Source: CALZJC01 sp041574955
GTDB lineage: Bacteria > Acidobacteriota > Thermoanaerobaculia > Multivoradales > JAHEKO01
NCBI GenBank assembly: GCA_041574955.1
Contig: JBFGNS010000007.1
Span: forward strand, 1-55,007
Direction of reading: 5' to 3'
Length of the DNA: 55,007 nucleotides
The translations under genes and the position numbers were made by a program. Numbering within the stretch: the first letter of the stretch is position 1; each line of letters opens with the position of its first letter. Positions 10,473 to 19,943 of this stretch are shown in pieces. The notes beneath the pieces were generated by a model, which ran no database searches, was not told the origin of the DNA, and worked only from the letters and a program-made list of their open reading frames with translations.

Positions 10473-11393
10473 CTAGCGGCGGAAACGCCCCGCATGGCCG
10501 GTGGCGATGGCGCCGGAGAGCGCCGCGCGGGTCATGCCGGGCAGGGTCTCCGCCAGCCGGTGCTCGCCGGCCGCGTCGACGCCCGAGAGCAGGGTGTTGT
10601 CGGTGTTGATCGAGGCCCGGACGCCCAGCTCGAGCCAGCGCGGCAGCGGGTGCTCGGCCGTGCTCCGCACCGCGCCGGTGTGTAGGTTCGAGGTCAGGCA
10701 GGCCTCGATCACGACCCGCCGCTCGAGCACCAGCTCGAGCGCCGCCGGATCGTCCAGCAGGGTCGTGCCGTGGCCGATCCGCTGGGCGTGGAGCAGCTCG
10801 ACGGCGTCGCGGATCTCGCGCGCCGGCCGCCCCTCCCCGGCGTGAACCGTGCGGCCGATGCCCAGCCGGCGGGCGCGCTCGAAAGCCGGCGCGTAGTCGG
10901 CGAGGCGCCAGCGGTGCTCCGGCCGGGGGCTGCCGGCGACGTCGATCGCCACCACCCCGGGGCGCGCGGCAGCCAGCGCCACCAACCGCTCTAGGAGCTC
11001 CGGGGGCTCGCCGTAGAGGACGCACAGGATGAGGCCGGTGCGGCCGCCGATGCCGTCGAGCGCGGCGTCGACGACCCGCGCCAGCTCGGCGCCGGTCGTC
11101 TCGGCGTCGCAGTGGAGCTGCGGCGCGAACCGGATCTCGAGCGTGGTCACCCCCTCGCCGGCGGCGTCCTCACAGATCTCGGCCGCCACCCGCCGCACCG
11201 CGGCCGGCTCTTGCAGCACCGCCAGCGTCACCCGGAACCGCTCGAGGGCGGCCGCGAGGCCCATGCCGGGGCGGAAGCGCAGCTCGCGTGGCAGCTCGAC
11301 GCCCGCCCCCGCCGCCAGCTCGCGCAGCGTCGCTTCGCGCAGCGAGCCGTCGAGGTGGCGGTGGAGATCTGGCAGGGCCTCGCGCGGGCTCAT
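10473..11393 (-). CDS. add: Adenosine deaminase family protein
   Basis: 306 aa. Converts adenosine (or a related purine such as adenine) to the deaminated product using one zinc ion. The motifs occur in the expected order: HRHLDGS (metal HxH), LEIRFAPQLH, a substrate Gly stretch, TVHAGEG (zinc His and catalytic Glu), RIGHGT, then EACLTSNLHTGAV and SINTDN (Asp metal ligand). At 306 aa it is a little shorter than the usual 330-350. It is a single gene downstream of citrate synthase on the same strand, separated by about 180 bp holding repeat C. Substrate choice between adenosine, adenine and other aminopurines cannot be fixed from sequence by eye. Confidence 0.88.
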   Translation of the reverse strand: MSPREALPDLHRHLDGSLREATLRELAAGAGVELPRELRFRPGMGLAAALERFRVTLAVLQEPAAVRRVAAEICEDAAGEGVTTLEIRFAPQLHCDAETTGAELARVVDAALDGIGGRTGLILCVLYGEPPELLERLVALAAARPGVVAIDVAGSPRPEHRWRLADYAPAFERARRLGIGRTVHAGEGRPAREIRDAVELLHAQRIGHGTTLLDDPAALELVLERRVVIEACLTSNLHTGAVRSTAEHPLPRWLELGVRASINTDNTLLSGVDAAGEHRLAETLPGMTRAALSGAIATGHAGRFRR

Positions 11394-11504
11394 CCGGACC
11401 GCGCGAGGCTATCAGCCGCTTGCTCCGCGTCCGGATGCACCTGGATCTTCACGACCTGCCTTGTTCGGGCATCCTCGACGTAGTCCGAGCATGCCGGCGG
11501 TGCC

Positions 11505-11574
11505 CTGCGGCGGTAAGTCGCGCATCTTCAGGCACCGACGGCCGCTCGCCGAGCGGCTCGGTGAGCAGGTCCGG

Positions 11575-11578
<4 letters not shown>
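11505..11578 (-). repeat. Dispersed repeat C, copy 1 (starts at the gltA stop codon)
   Basis: Reading from the gltA stop on the minus strand, CTAGCCGGACCTGCTCACCG begins a stretch of about 75 bp. It is highly similar to the + strand after 27402, sharing a GCTCGGCGAGCGGCCG hairpin block and a GGTGCCTGAAGAT block. The TAG of gltA is formed by the repeat's first bases. A shorter similar segment, TCCGGATGCACCTG, occurs further on near 11430. Confidence 0.7.
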
Positions 11579-12900
<1,322 letters not shown>

Positions 12901-13065
12901 GACGGTTCCTCCTTGGAGTTGCGCAATCCGACGGCTCGGCCGTCGCCGGCCGGCATACGGTCAGTATCCGGTAGCGGCGGCCGCGGCGCGCCGTCCGCAC
13001 GGGTGGGACGGCGCGGGGCTGCCCGCGGCCGGTCCCGCCCGCCGGTTGCGCTCGCCGCACCCGCA

Positions 13066-13101
13066 CAAGACAAACGGGCGCCGCGGTCTCCCGCGGCGCC
13101 C
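13066..13101 (-). terminator. Intrinsic terminator downstream of the TonB receptor
   Basis: A perfect 11-bp stem, GGGCGCCGCGG (13076-13086) with CCGCGGCGCCC (13091-13101), closes on a 4-nt loop. On the minus strand it is followed by GTTTGTCTTGT. It begins about 27 bp after the receptor stop codon. Confidence 0.8.
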
Positions 13102-13127
13102 GCTAGAGGGCGAGACCGGCCCGCCGG

Positions 13128-16100
13128 CTAGAACAGCACGCGCACCCCGAGCTGGATCTCGCGCGGGATGCCGCCGCCGCTGGCCACCGTGCCGTCGAAG
13201 TTGAAGATCAGGTTGGTGACCAGTGGGTTGAGGAAGTTGGGCTCGTCGGTGGCGTTGAACACGTCGACGATCGCCTGCACCTCGGCGTTGCCGACGTCGA
13301 AGCTCTTGGACAGGCGGAAGTCGAGGGTCTTGAACTCGTTGTTTTTCTTGCCCAGGTTGCGGCGGGTGATCGAACCGTCCGGGTTGATGCGGTCCTGCGG
13401 CGTCGCCGCCACCTCGCCGGTTGCGGTGATCGACTGCGGCTGGGCGCTGCGGTAGCTCGCCCGCACGTTGAAGTCGATGCCCCACGGGCCGCTCCACAGC
13501 AGCCAGGCGTTGAACCGGTTGGGCTGGTGGCGGTCCGAGTAGCTGAACTCGGGGCCGAGGGTGTCGGCCCGGGCGTAGCGGAAGCTGAACGGGTCACGCT
13601 CGTTGTCGTCGTCCGACTTGTCCTCCGAGCGGGTGTAGTAGGCCTGCATCTGCCACTTGCCGTCGTACCGCTTGGTGACGCCGACGGTGGCCGCCTTGTA
13701 GCGGCTCCTGGCCGAGGACTCGACCACCGTCAGGGTGTTGATGCCGTTGATGCCGCCCGGCGGCAGGCCGCTCGACCACGGCGAGCCGAACACCGGGTCG
13801 TTGCGGTTGATGAAGCGGGTGATGTTGTCGGTGTCGGCGACGTTGACCTTCACCAGGTAGGCCCAGCCCGGCTTGAACTCCTGCTCCCAGGAGGCCGACA
13901 GCGCGGTGGTCTCCGGCGTCTCGAAGTCCTTGTCGAAGACGAAGACGTCGGGGAAGAACGGATCGCCCACCGCGCTCTGCGGGATCAGGTCGGGCCACGA
14001 CGGCGGCAGAGGCAGGAAGCCGTTGTTGCCGGTGAAGCTGTTGCGGAACAGGGTCTGGCCGATGCTGCCGTTGGTCGAGCGGGTCGAGGCCAGCGACAGC
14101 GCCGGGATGCGCGCGCGGTAGACGCCGGCGGTGGCGCGGAAAACCCGGTCGGGATGGTTCTTGGGGGTCCAGGCCAGCGCCAGGCGCGGCTGGATCTGGT
14201 CCTTGGTGTCGGGGATGGTGCCGTCGGAGGGGAAGGTCTGCGGCCCGGCGGCGGTGACCACCGTCTGGCCGATGAACGGCGCGTAGAACACCTCGCTCGG
14301 TGGCGTGATCGGCTCGGCCTGGTCGAGCGACTCCCAGCGGACGCCGTACTCGACCGTCAGGTTCGGCTTCGGCCGCCACTGGTCCTGGACGAAGAACGCC
14401 GTCTCGCGCTGGTCGATCGCCTGGGTGCCGGCCTCGCGCACCGTGCGTCCGCCGACGCCCGCCTGCTGCAGATAGAGCAGCAGCGGGCCGACGATGTCGA
14501 GACCCGCCGGGCAGGAGCCGGTGGTCGAGGTGGTGAACACCGAGAAGTCGGCGTTGGCGCACTCGACGAAGGTCGGACCGTTGTTGACGTAGCCCATGAA
14601 GCCGGAGAACGAGCTGAAGATGTAGCGCCCGTTGGCGAAGCCGATGAAGGTCTGCGACGAGGTCACCTCGTTGTGCTCGACGCCGAACTTGAACGAGTGG
14701 TCGCCCTTGAGCAGCGACAGGTTCTCGTTGAACTGCAGCCGGTCGTCGTCGTACTCGACCGGGATGAAAAACGGCATGCCGACGCGGTAGCCGCCGCCGA
14801 AGTCGAAGGCGGTGTCCGGGAACGGCCGGTTCTGACCCGGGATCTGCGGCCCGTCGTACGGCCGCGGCCGCCACTCCTTGGCGTACTGGGCGCGGAACTC
14901 GTTGAGCAGGCCGCTCGACAGGTTGCTCAGCAGCTGCGCCGTGTAGCCGTGCGCGTAGTCGGTCTCGATGGCGTTGGCGCTCGCGCCCCAGGAGTCGACG
15001 TCGAACGTGCCGTTGACCTGCTGCGAGTAGTGGTAGGCCCAGCGCGCGGTGAACAGGTTCGAGTCGTTGACCTGCCAGTCGAACTTGCCCAGGTAGGCGT
15101 CGGCGTCGTCGGTGCGGGTGATCGGGTCGTTCTCGTTGGGCAGGTCCTGATTGGCGAGGAAGCTCACAACGTCCGGCGCGATCCGTCCCGGGTTGGTCTG
15201 CTTGGTCTTGTCGGCCTCCTGCTGGTCGGCCGCCAGGAAGAAGAACATGCGGTCCTTCTTGATCGGGCCGCCGAAGGTGAAGCCGAGCTGCGTCTGGTCG
15301 AAGCTGAAGTCGGGCTCGCGGCCGCCGGCCTGCAGCTGCGGGTTCGACGACAGCGAGTCGTTCTTGAAGAAGAAGTGCGCCGAGCCCTTGAGGTCGTTGG
15401 TGCCCGACTTGGTGACCACGTTGACGAAGCCGCCGGAGGAGCGCCCGAACTCGGCCGGCGCGCCCTCGGTGACGATCAGCACCTCCTTGACGGCGTCGAT
15501 GTTGAAGGTGAACGCCGGGCGCTGGCCGCCGCGCTGCTCGCCGAAGAACGGGTTGTTGAAGTCGGCGCCGTCGACCGAGACGTTGTTGTTGATGCCCTTC
15601 TGGCCGTTGATCGACAGCTCCTCGCCGTCCGGGCCCTGGACGATGGTGACGCCGGGGGTGAGCTTGGAGAACTCGAGGAAGTTGCGGCCGTCGTTGGGCA
15701 GCCCTTCGATGGCGCGGTCGTCGATACGCACCTGGCCCTCGGTGCGGGTCGACTCGATAACCGGCGCCTCCGAGGTGACGGTGATCTCCTCGCCGACGGT
15801 CGACAGCTTCATCTCGGTCCGCAGGTTGATGCGCTCGCCGAGCGACAGCTCCAGCCCCTCGCGCACCAGGGTGGCGAAGCCCTCGAGCTCGAAGGTCACC
15901 TGGTAAGGACCGAGCGGCAGAAGCGGCATGCGGAAGCGGCCGGTATCTGCGGTGAGCGCGCTCTGCTCGAAGCCGGTGGCGGTGTTGCGGGCGGTGACCG
16001 TCACCCCGGGCAGCACGCCGCCCTGGTTGTCGACGACCGTGCCCTCGATGACTCCGGTGGTGGCCTGGGACTGAGCGCTGGCGACGGGTGCCCAAAGCAG

Positions 16101-16148
16101 GCACGCGACCGCCACGCCGACGACTACAAGCCGCGCGCGCAACGACAT
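13128..16148 (-). CDS. TonB-dependent, Oar-like outer-membrane receptor with carboxypeptidase regulatory domain
   Basis: 1006 aa. A signal peptide ends near ASAQ. A carboxypeptidase-regulatory-like beta-sandwich follows (GVIEGTVVDNQGGVLPGVTV), then a plug domain (TEGQVRIDDRAIEGLPNDGR, SINGQKGINNNVSVDGAD), then a large beta-barrel ending in the outer-membrane signature GVRVLF. Proteins of this architecture are abundant in Acidobacteriota and import, or handle at the surface, poorly defined oligomeric substrates. I chose the second ATG (16148). It has AAGGAGG 6 nt upstream, whereas the ATG at 16166 would place that ribosome site inside the gene. A TATAAT promoter and an intrinsic terminator frame it, so it is monocistronic. 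Its substrate is unknown. Confidence 0.93.
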   Translation of the reverse strand: MSLRARLVVVGVAVACLLWAPVASAQSQATTGVIEGTVVDNQGGVLPGVTVTARNTATGFEQSALTADTGRFRMPLLPLGPYQVTFELEGFATLVREGLELSLGERINLRTEMKLSTVGEEITVTSEAPVIESTRTEGQVRIDDRAIEGLPNDGRNFLEFSKLTPGVTIVQGPDGEELSINGQKGINNNVSVDGADFNNPFFGEQRGGQRPAFTFNIDAVKEVLIVTEGAPAEFGRSSGGFVNVVTKSGTNDLKGSAHFFFKNDSLSSNPQLQAGGREPDFSFDQTQLGFTFGGPIKKDRMFFFLAADQQEADKTKQTNPGRIAPDVVSFLANQDLPNENDPITRTDDADAYLGKFDWQVNDSNLFTARWAYHYSQQVNGTFDVDSWGASANAIETDYAHGYTAQLLSNLSSGLLNEFRAQYAKEWRPRPYDGPQIPGQNRPFPDTAFDFGGGYRVGMPFFIPVEYDDDRLQFNENLSLLKGDHSFKFGVEHNEVTSSQTFIGFANGRYIFSSFSGFMGYVNNGPTFVECANADFSVFTTSTTGSCPAGLDIVGPLLLYLQQAGVGGRTVREAGTQAIDQRETAFFVQDQWRPKPNLTVEYGVRWESLDQAEPITPPSEVFYAPFIGQTVVTAAGPQTFPSDGTIPDTKDQIQPRLALAWTPKNHPDRVFRATAGVYRARIPALSLASTRSTNGSIGQTLFRNSFTGNNGFLPLPPSWPDLIPQSAVGDPFFPDVFVFDKDFETPETTALSASWEQEFKPGWAYLVKVNVADTDNITRFINRNDPVFGSPWSSGLPPGGINGINTLTVVESSARSRYKAATVGVTKRYDGKWQMQAYYTRSEDKSDDDNERDPFSFRYARADTLGPEFSYSDRHQPNRFNAWLLWSGPWGIDFNVRASYRSAQPQSITATGEVAATPQDRINPDGSITRRNLGKKNNEFKTLDFRLSKSFDVGNAEVQAIVDVFNATDEPNFLNPLVTNLIFNFDGTVASGGGIPREIQLGVRVLF

Positions 16149-16207
16149 ACGAATCCTCCTTGCCATTCGACTGGCGGTGGTGGAAGTCTCACTCTGAGAA
16201 CTCCCGG

Positions 16208-16235
16208 ATTATACGCAACGGCCCGAGCCCGGCAA
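16208..16235 (-). promoter_or_regulatory. Promoter of the TonB-dependent receptor gene
   Basis: The minus strand has TTGCCG (16235-16230), a 16-bp spacer and a perfect TATAAT (16213-16208). The predicted start of transcription is near 16201, giving a leader of about 50 nt to the ATG at 16148, which fits the start chosen for that gene. Confidence 0.7.
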
Positions 16236-16373
16236 CCGCGCCACGGCGCTGGCGGAACCCGGCACCGCCGGGCTGCGTAGTAGGCCACAGCGGAGGCGAC
16301 CGTCCGCCGGGCGGCGCCGTGTCTTGCGCGTCTGCCGATACAGCGCGCGCCGACCCGAAAGGAGCCCGAAGCG

Positions 16374-19300
16374 ATGCGCAAAACGACGATCTGCGGTCTG
16401 CTCGTGGCGGCCATGCTGGCCACCGGAGCGGCCGCCGCCTTCGACTACGAGGCCGAGCGCCAGGCGATCCTGGACCGGCTCGGCAAGCTCGCCGAGAACC
16501 CCGAGGGGCTCGGCGAGAGCGAGCGGCTGGCGGCGTTCATCGAGCTCTACTTCGACTACTCGATGCTCGAGTTTCCCGAGTTCGCCTCCTACATCGGTCA
16601 CCCCACCGGGCACGACCGCTGGACCGACGGCTCGCTGGCCGCCGGCGCGCGGCGCGATGCCGACACCGTGGCGGCGCTCGAGCTGCTGCGCAGCTTCGAC
16701 CGCGAGCAGCTCGCCGGCGACGACCGGCTGAACTACGACCTGCTGCTCGATGACCTCGAGGACTCGGTCGAGGGCCAGGGCTTCCCGGGCGAGTACCTGG
16801 CGATCAACCAGATGGGCGGCGTGCAGCAGAGCGTCGCCGACATGTTGGCGATCATGCCCGCACGCTCGGCAACCGACTACCAGAACATCGTGGCGCGGCT
16901 CGAGAAGGCCCCGGCGCTGGTCGCCCAGACGCTCGAGCGGCTCGCGAAGGGTCTCGAGGCGGGCGTCACGCCACCGCGGGTGACGATGCGCGACGTGCCG
17001 CAGCAGATCCAGAACCAGCTGGTGGACGACCCGCTCGCGAGCCCCATGCTGCGGGCGTTCACCGACTTCCCCGAGGCGATCCCCGCCGCCGAGCAGGAGC
17101 GGCTGCGGTCGCGCGCGGTGGCCGCCTACGGCGCCTTGACCGAGGCCTACCGCAGGCTTCACGACTACCTGGTCGAGACCTACATCCCGGGATGCCGCGA
17201 GTCGATCGGCATGAGCGGGCTGCCCGACGGCGAGGCCTGGTACGCCTTCCGGGTCAAGCAGTCCACCACCACCGAGCTGACGCCCGCCGAGATCCACCAG
17301 ATCGGTCTCGCCGAGGTCGAGCGCATCCGCGGCGAGATGGAGGCGATCATCCGCGACACCGGCTTCGAGGGCAGCTTCGCGGAGTTCTTCGACTTCCTGC
17401 GAACCGACCCACGGTTCTTCTACGACGACCCGGAGGAGCTGCTGGCCGGCTACCGCGACATCACCAAGCGAGCCGATCCCGAGCTGGTCAAGCTGTTCGG
17501 CCGCCTGCCGCGGCTGCCCTACGGCGTCACGCCGGTGCCGGCCTACGCCGAGAAGTCGCAGACCACCGCCTACTACCAGCCGGGGTCGCTCGAGGCCGGC
17601 CGGCCGGGGCAGTTCTTCGCCAACACCTACGACCTCCGGAGCCGGCCCAAGTGGGAGATGGAGGCGCTCAGCCTGCACGAGGCGGTGCCCGGCCACCACC
17701 TGCAGATCGCGCTTGCCCAGGAGCAGGAGGAGCTGCCGTGGTTCCGCCGCTTCGGCGGCTACGGCGCCTTCACCGAGGGCTGGGGGCTGTACGCCGAGAG
17801 CCTGGGCGAGGAGATGGGTTTCTACCAGGACTCCTACTCCAAGTTCGGCCAGCTCACCTACGAGATGTGGCGCGCCGTGCGCCTGGTGGTGGACACCGGC
17901 ATGCACGCCCTCGGCTGGACCCGGCAGCAGGCGATCGATTTCTTCCTGGAGAACGCCGGCAAGGCGGAGCACGACATCGTGGTGGAGGTCGACCGCTACA
18001 TCGTCTGGCCGGGCCAGGCGCTGTCGTACAAGATCGGCGAGCTCAAGCTCCAGGAGCTGCGCCGGCGGGCCGAGGAGGAGCTCGGCGAGCGGTTCGACAT
18101 CCGCGCCTTCCACGACCGGGTGCTGGGCAGCGGCGCCCTGCCGCTGACCGTGCTCGAGGCCCGGATCGACGACTGGATCGGCGAGGTCGTGGCCGAGGCG
18201 TGGCGCCGGCGGGCGCCGGCCGCCGACCGCTCTTGGCTCACTTCGTGCAGCCTACCGGGGCTCGAGGAGCGCGCCCTGTGCGGCAGCTACGAGGTGTTCG
18301 AGAACCGCGCGGCGCGGAGCGGCCGCAAGATCCCGCTGCGGGTGGCGGTGCTGCCGGCCACCGGCGGCGCGCCCGCGCCCGACGCCCTGGTCTTCTTCGC
18401 CGGCGGGCCGGGAGCCTCGACGGTAGAGGCGGCGGCCGGGCTGGCGTTCCAGCTCGCCGAGCTGCGGCGCGAGCGCGACATGTTGCTGGTCGACTTCCGC
18501 GGCACCGGCGAGTCGGACCCGCTGTTCTGTCCCTACCAGCAGGAGGAGCGGGGTCTCGAGGAGGTGCTCGAGAGCTTCATTCCCACCGACCGGGTGGCGC
18601 CCTGCCGCGAAGCGCTGGCCGCCGAGCGCGACCTGACGCAGTACACCACCCCGATCCTGGTGGACGACGTCGACGAGGTGCGCGCGGCGCTCGGCTACGA
18701 CAAGCTCAACCTGATCGGCGGCTCGTACGGCTCGCGCGCCGCGCTGGTCTACCTCAGGCGCCACCCCGAGTCGGTGCGCACCGTGGTCATCGAGGGCATC
18801 GCCCCCACCGACGCCAGGATCCCGTTGACCTTCGCGCGCGACGCCCAGGCCGCGCTCGACGCCCTGCTCGCCGAATGCGCCGCCGACGCCGACTGCGCGG
18901 CGGCCTTCCCCGACCCGGCGGCCGACCTGGCGAAGGTGCTGGCGCGGCTCGAGGCGGAGCCGGCGGCGGTGGAGGTGGTCGACGGCGAGAGCGGCGAGCG
19001 CAAGACGCTGCGCTTCACCCGCAACGTCTTCGTCCAGACGCTGCGCTACATGCTGTACAGCTCGCTCCAGGCGCTCCAGGTGCCGGCGTTCCTGAAGGCT
19101 GCCGCCGAGGGCGACTTCTCGGCCTTCGCCCAGATGGCCCAGGCGATGGCGGGGCCGCTGCTGGCCTCGATCCCCGACGGCCTCTACCTGTCGGTCACCT
19201 GCACCGAGGACGTCGCCTTCATCGACCCCGCCGAGGCGGCCGCCGCCCATGCCGGCACCTTCCTGGGCGATTTCCGCTACCGCAGCCAGCGCGACGCCTG

Positions 19301-19901
19301 CCGGCAGTGGGTGCGGGGCGAGCTGCCGGCGGGGTTCACCGGGCCGGTGGTGGCCGACTCGCCGACCCTCGTCCTGTCCGGCGAGCGCGATCCGGTGACC
19401 CCGGCCCGCTGGGGCGATCAGGTGGCGCGCCATCTGTCCAACAGCCGCCACCTGGTGGTGCCCGACGGCGCCCACGGCTGGTTCGGCCTCGAGGGCGTGG
19501 AGTGCCTGGACGAGCTGACCACCCGGTTCATCCGCGCCGGCAGCCTCCAGGGGCTGGAGTTCGACGCCTGCGTCGCCGGCATCGGCCGGCCGCCGTTCCT
19601 GCTCGAGGCCGCCAGCCCCGAGGAGATCGAGCTGGCCGAGGCGGAGCTGGAGCGCTTCGTCGGCCGTTACGCCGGCGAGCAGGGCGGCTTCGCGCTGACC
19701 ATCGAGCTGGTCGACGGCCGCCTGCGCGCCCGCTTCGGTGAGGACCAGCCTTTCCTGGTGCCCGTCTCGCCGGTCCGCTTCCTGCCCGAGGGGGCGCCGC
19801 CCGGCACCTTCGTCGAGTTCCTGCTCGACGGCGACACCGTCACCGGCGTGCAGGTGTTCCAGGGCGGCTCGCCGCTGTTCCGGTTGGTGCGGGCCGAGTA
19901 G
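16374..19901 (+). CDS. Two-peptidase fusion: DUF885 metallopeptidase-like domain plus S33/TAP-type alpha/beta hydrolase
   Basis: 1175 aa, exported (signal peptide MRKTTICGLLVAAMLATGAAAA). Residues about 25-612 form a DUF885 domain with its hallmark HEAVPGHH (435-442) and EGWGLYAESLG (468-478), a presumed zinc site. A second full enzyme follows without its own signal peptide, at about 620-1090. This is an alpha/beta hydrolase of the proline-iminopeptidase/TAP type with GGPG (677-680), nucleophile Ser784 in GGSYGS, an Asp in LSGERDP and a His in DGAHGW. A C-terminal segment of about 80 aa resembles DUF3471-like tails. The frame is open throughout and the junction is a short linker, so it reads as a true fusion rather than two broken genes. 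AAAGGAG precedes the ATG. It is probably a periplasmic peptide-degrading enzyme. Confidence 0.9.
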   Translation: MRKTTICGLLVAAMLATGAAAAFDYEAERQAILDRLGKLAENPEGLGESERLAAFIELYFDYSMLEFPEFASYIGHPTGHDRWTDGSLAAGARRDADTVAALELLRSFDREQLAGDDRLNYDLLLDDLEDSVEGQGFPGEYLAINQMGGVQQSVADMLAIMPARSATDYQNIVARLEKAPALVAQTLERLAKGLEAGVTPPRVTMRDVPQQIQNQLVDDPLASPMLRAFTDFPEAIPAAEQERLRSRAVAAYGALTEAYRRLHDYLVETYIPGCRESIGMSGLPDGEAWYAFRVKQSTTTELTPAEIHQIGLAEVERIRGEMEAIIRDTGFEGSFAEFFDFLRTDPRFFYDDPEELLAGYRDITKRADPELVKLFGRLPRLPYGVTPVPAYAEKSQTTAYYQPGSLEAGRPGQFFANTYDLRSRPKWEMEALSLHEAVPGHHLQIALAQEQEELPWFRRFGGYGAFTEGWGLYAESLGEEMGFYQDSYSKFGQLTYEMWRAVRLVVDTGMHALGWTRQQAIDFFLENAGKAEHDIVVEVDRYIVWPGQALSYKIGELKLQELRRRAEEELGERFDIRAFHDRVLGSGALPLTVLEARIDDWIGEVVAEAWRRRAPAADRSWLTSCSLPGLEERALCGSYEVFENRAARSGRKIPLRVAVLPATGGAPAPDALVFFAGGPGASTVEAAAGLAFQLAELRRERDMLLVDFRGTGESDPLFCPYQQEERGLEEVLESFIPTDRVAPCREALAAERDLTQYTTPILVDDVDEVRAALGYDKLNLIGGSYGSRAALVYLRRHPESVRTVVIEGIAPTDARIPLTFARDAQAALDALLAECAADADCAAAFPDPAADLAKVLARLEAEPAAVEVVDGESGERKTLRFTRNVFVQTLRYMLYSSLQALQVPAFLKAAAEGDFSAFAQMAQAMAGPLLASIPDGLYLSVTCTEDVAFIDPAEAAAAHAGTFLGDFRYRSQRDACRQWVRGELPAGFTGPVVADSPTLVLSGERDPVTPARWGDQVARHLSNSRHLVVPDGAHGWFGLEGVECLDELTTRFIRAGSLQGLEFDACVAGIGRPPFLLEAASPEEIELAEAELERFVGRYAGEQGGFALTIELVDGRLRARFGEDQPFLVPVSPVRFLPEGAPPGTFVEFLLDGDTVTGVQVFQGGSPLFRLVRAE

Positions 19902-19904
19902 CGC

Positions 19905-19923
19905 CGGCCGGCGGAGCCGGCCG
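19905..19923. terminator. Hairpin between convergent genes
   Basis: CGGCCGGC, a GGA loop and GCCGGCCG form a perfect 8-bp stem in the 42-bp gap between the convergent ends at 19901 and 19944. There is no T-tract on either side, so bidirectional terminator function is only suggested by position. Confidence 0.35.
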
Positions 19924-19943
19924 CGCCGGCGCGGCCCCGCGTC

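Noticed and set aside
16149..16166. Upstream ATG of the TonB receptor (16166)
   Set aside because: It would put the strong AAGGAGG inside the coding region; ATG 16148 has that site at ideal spacing.
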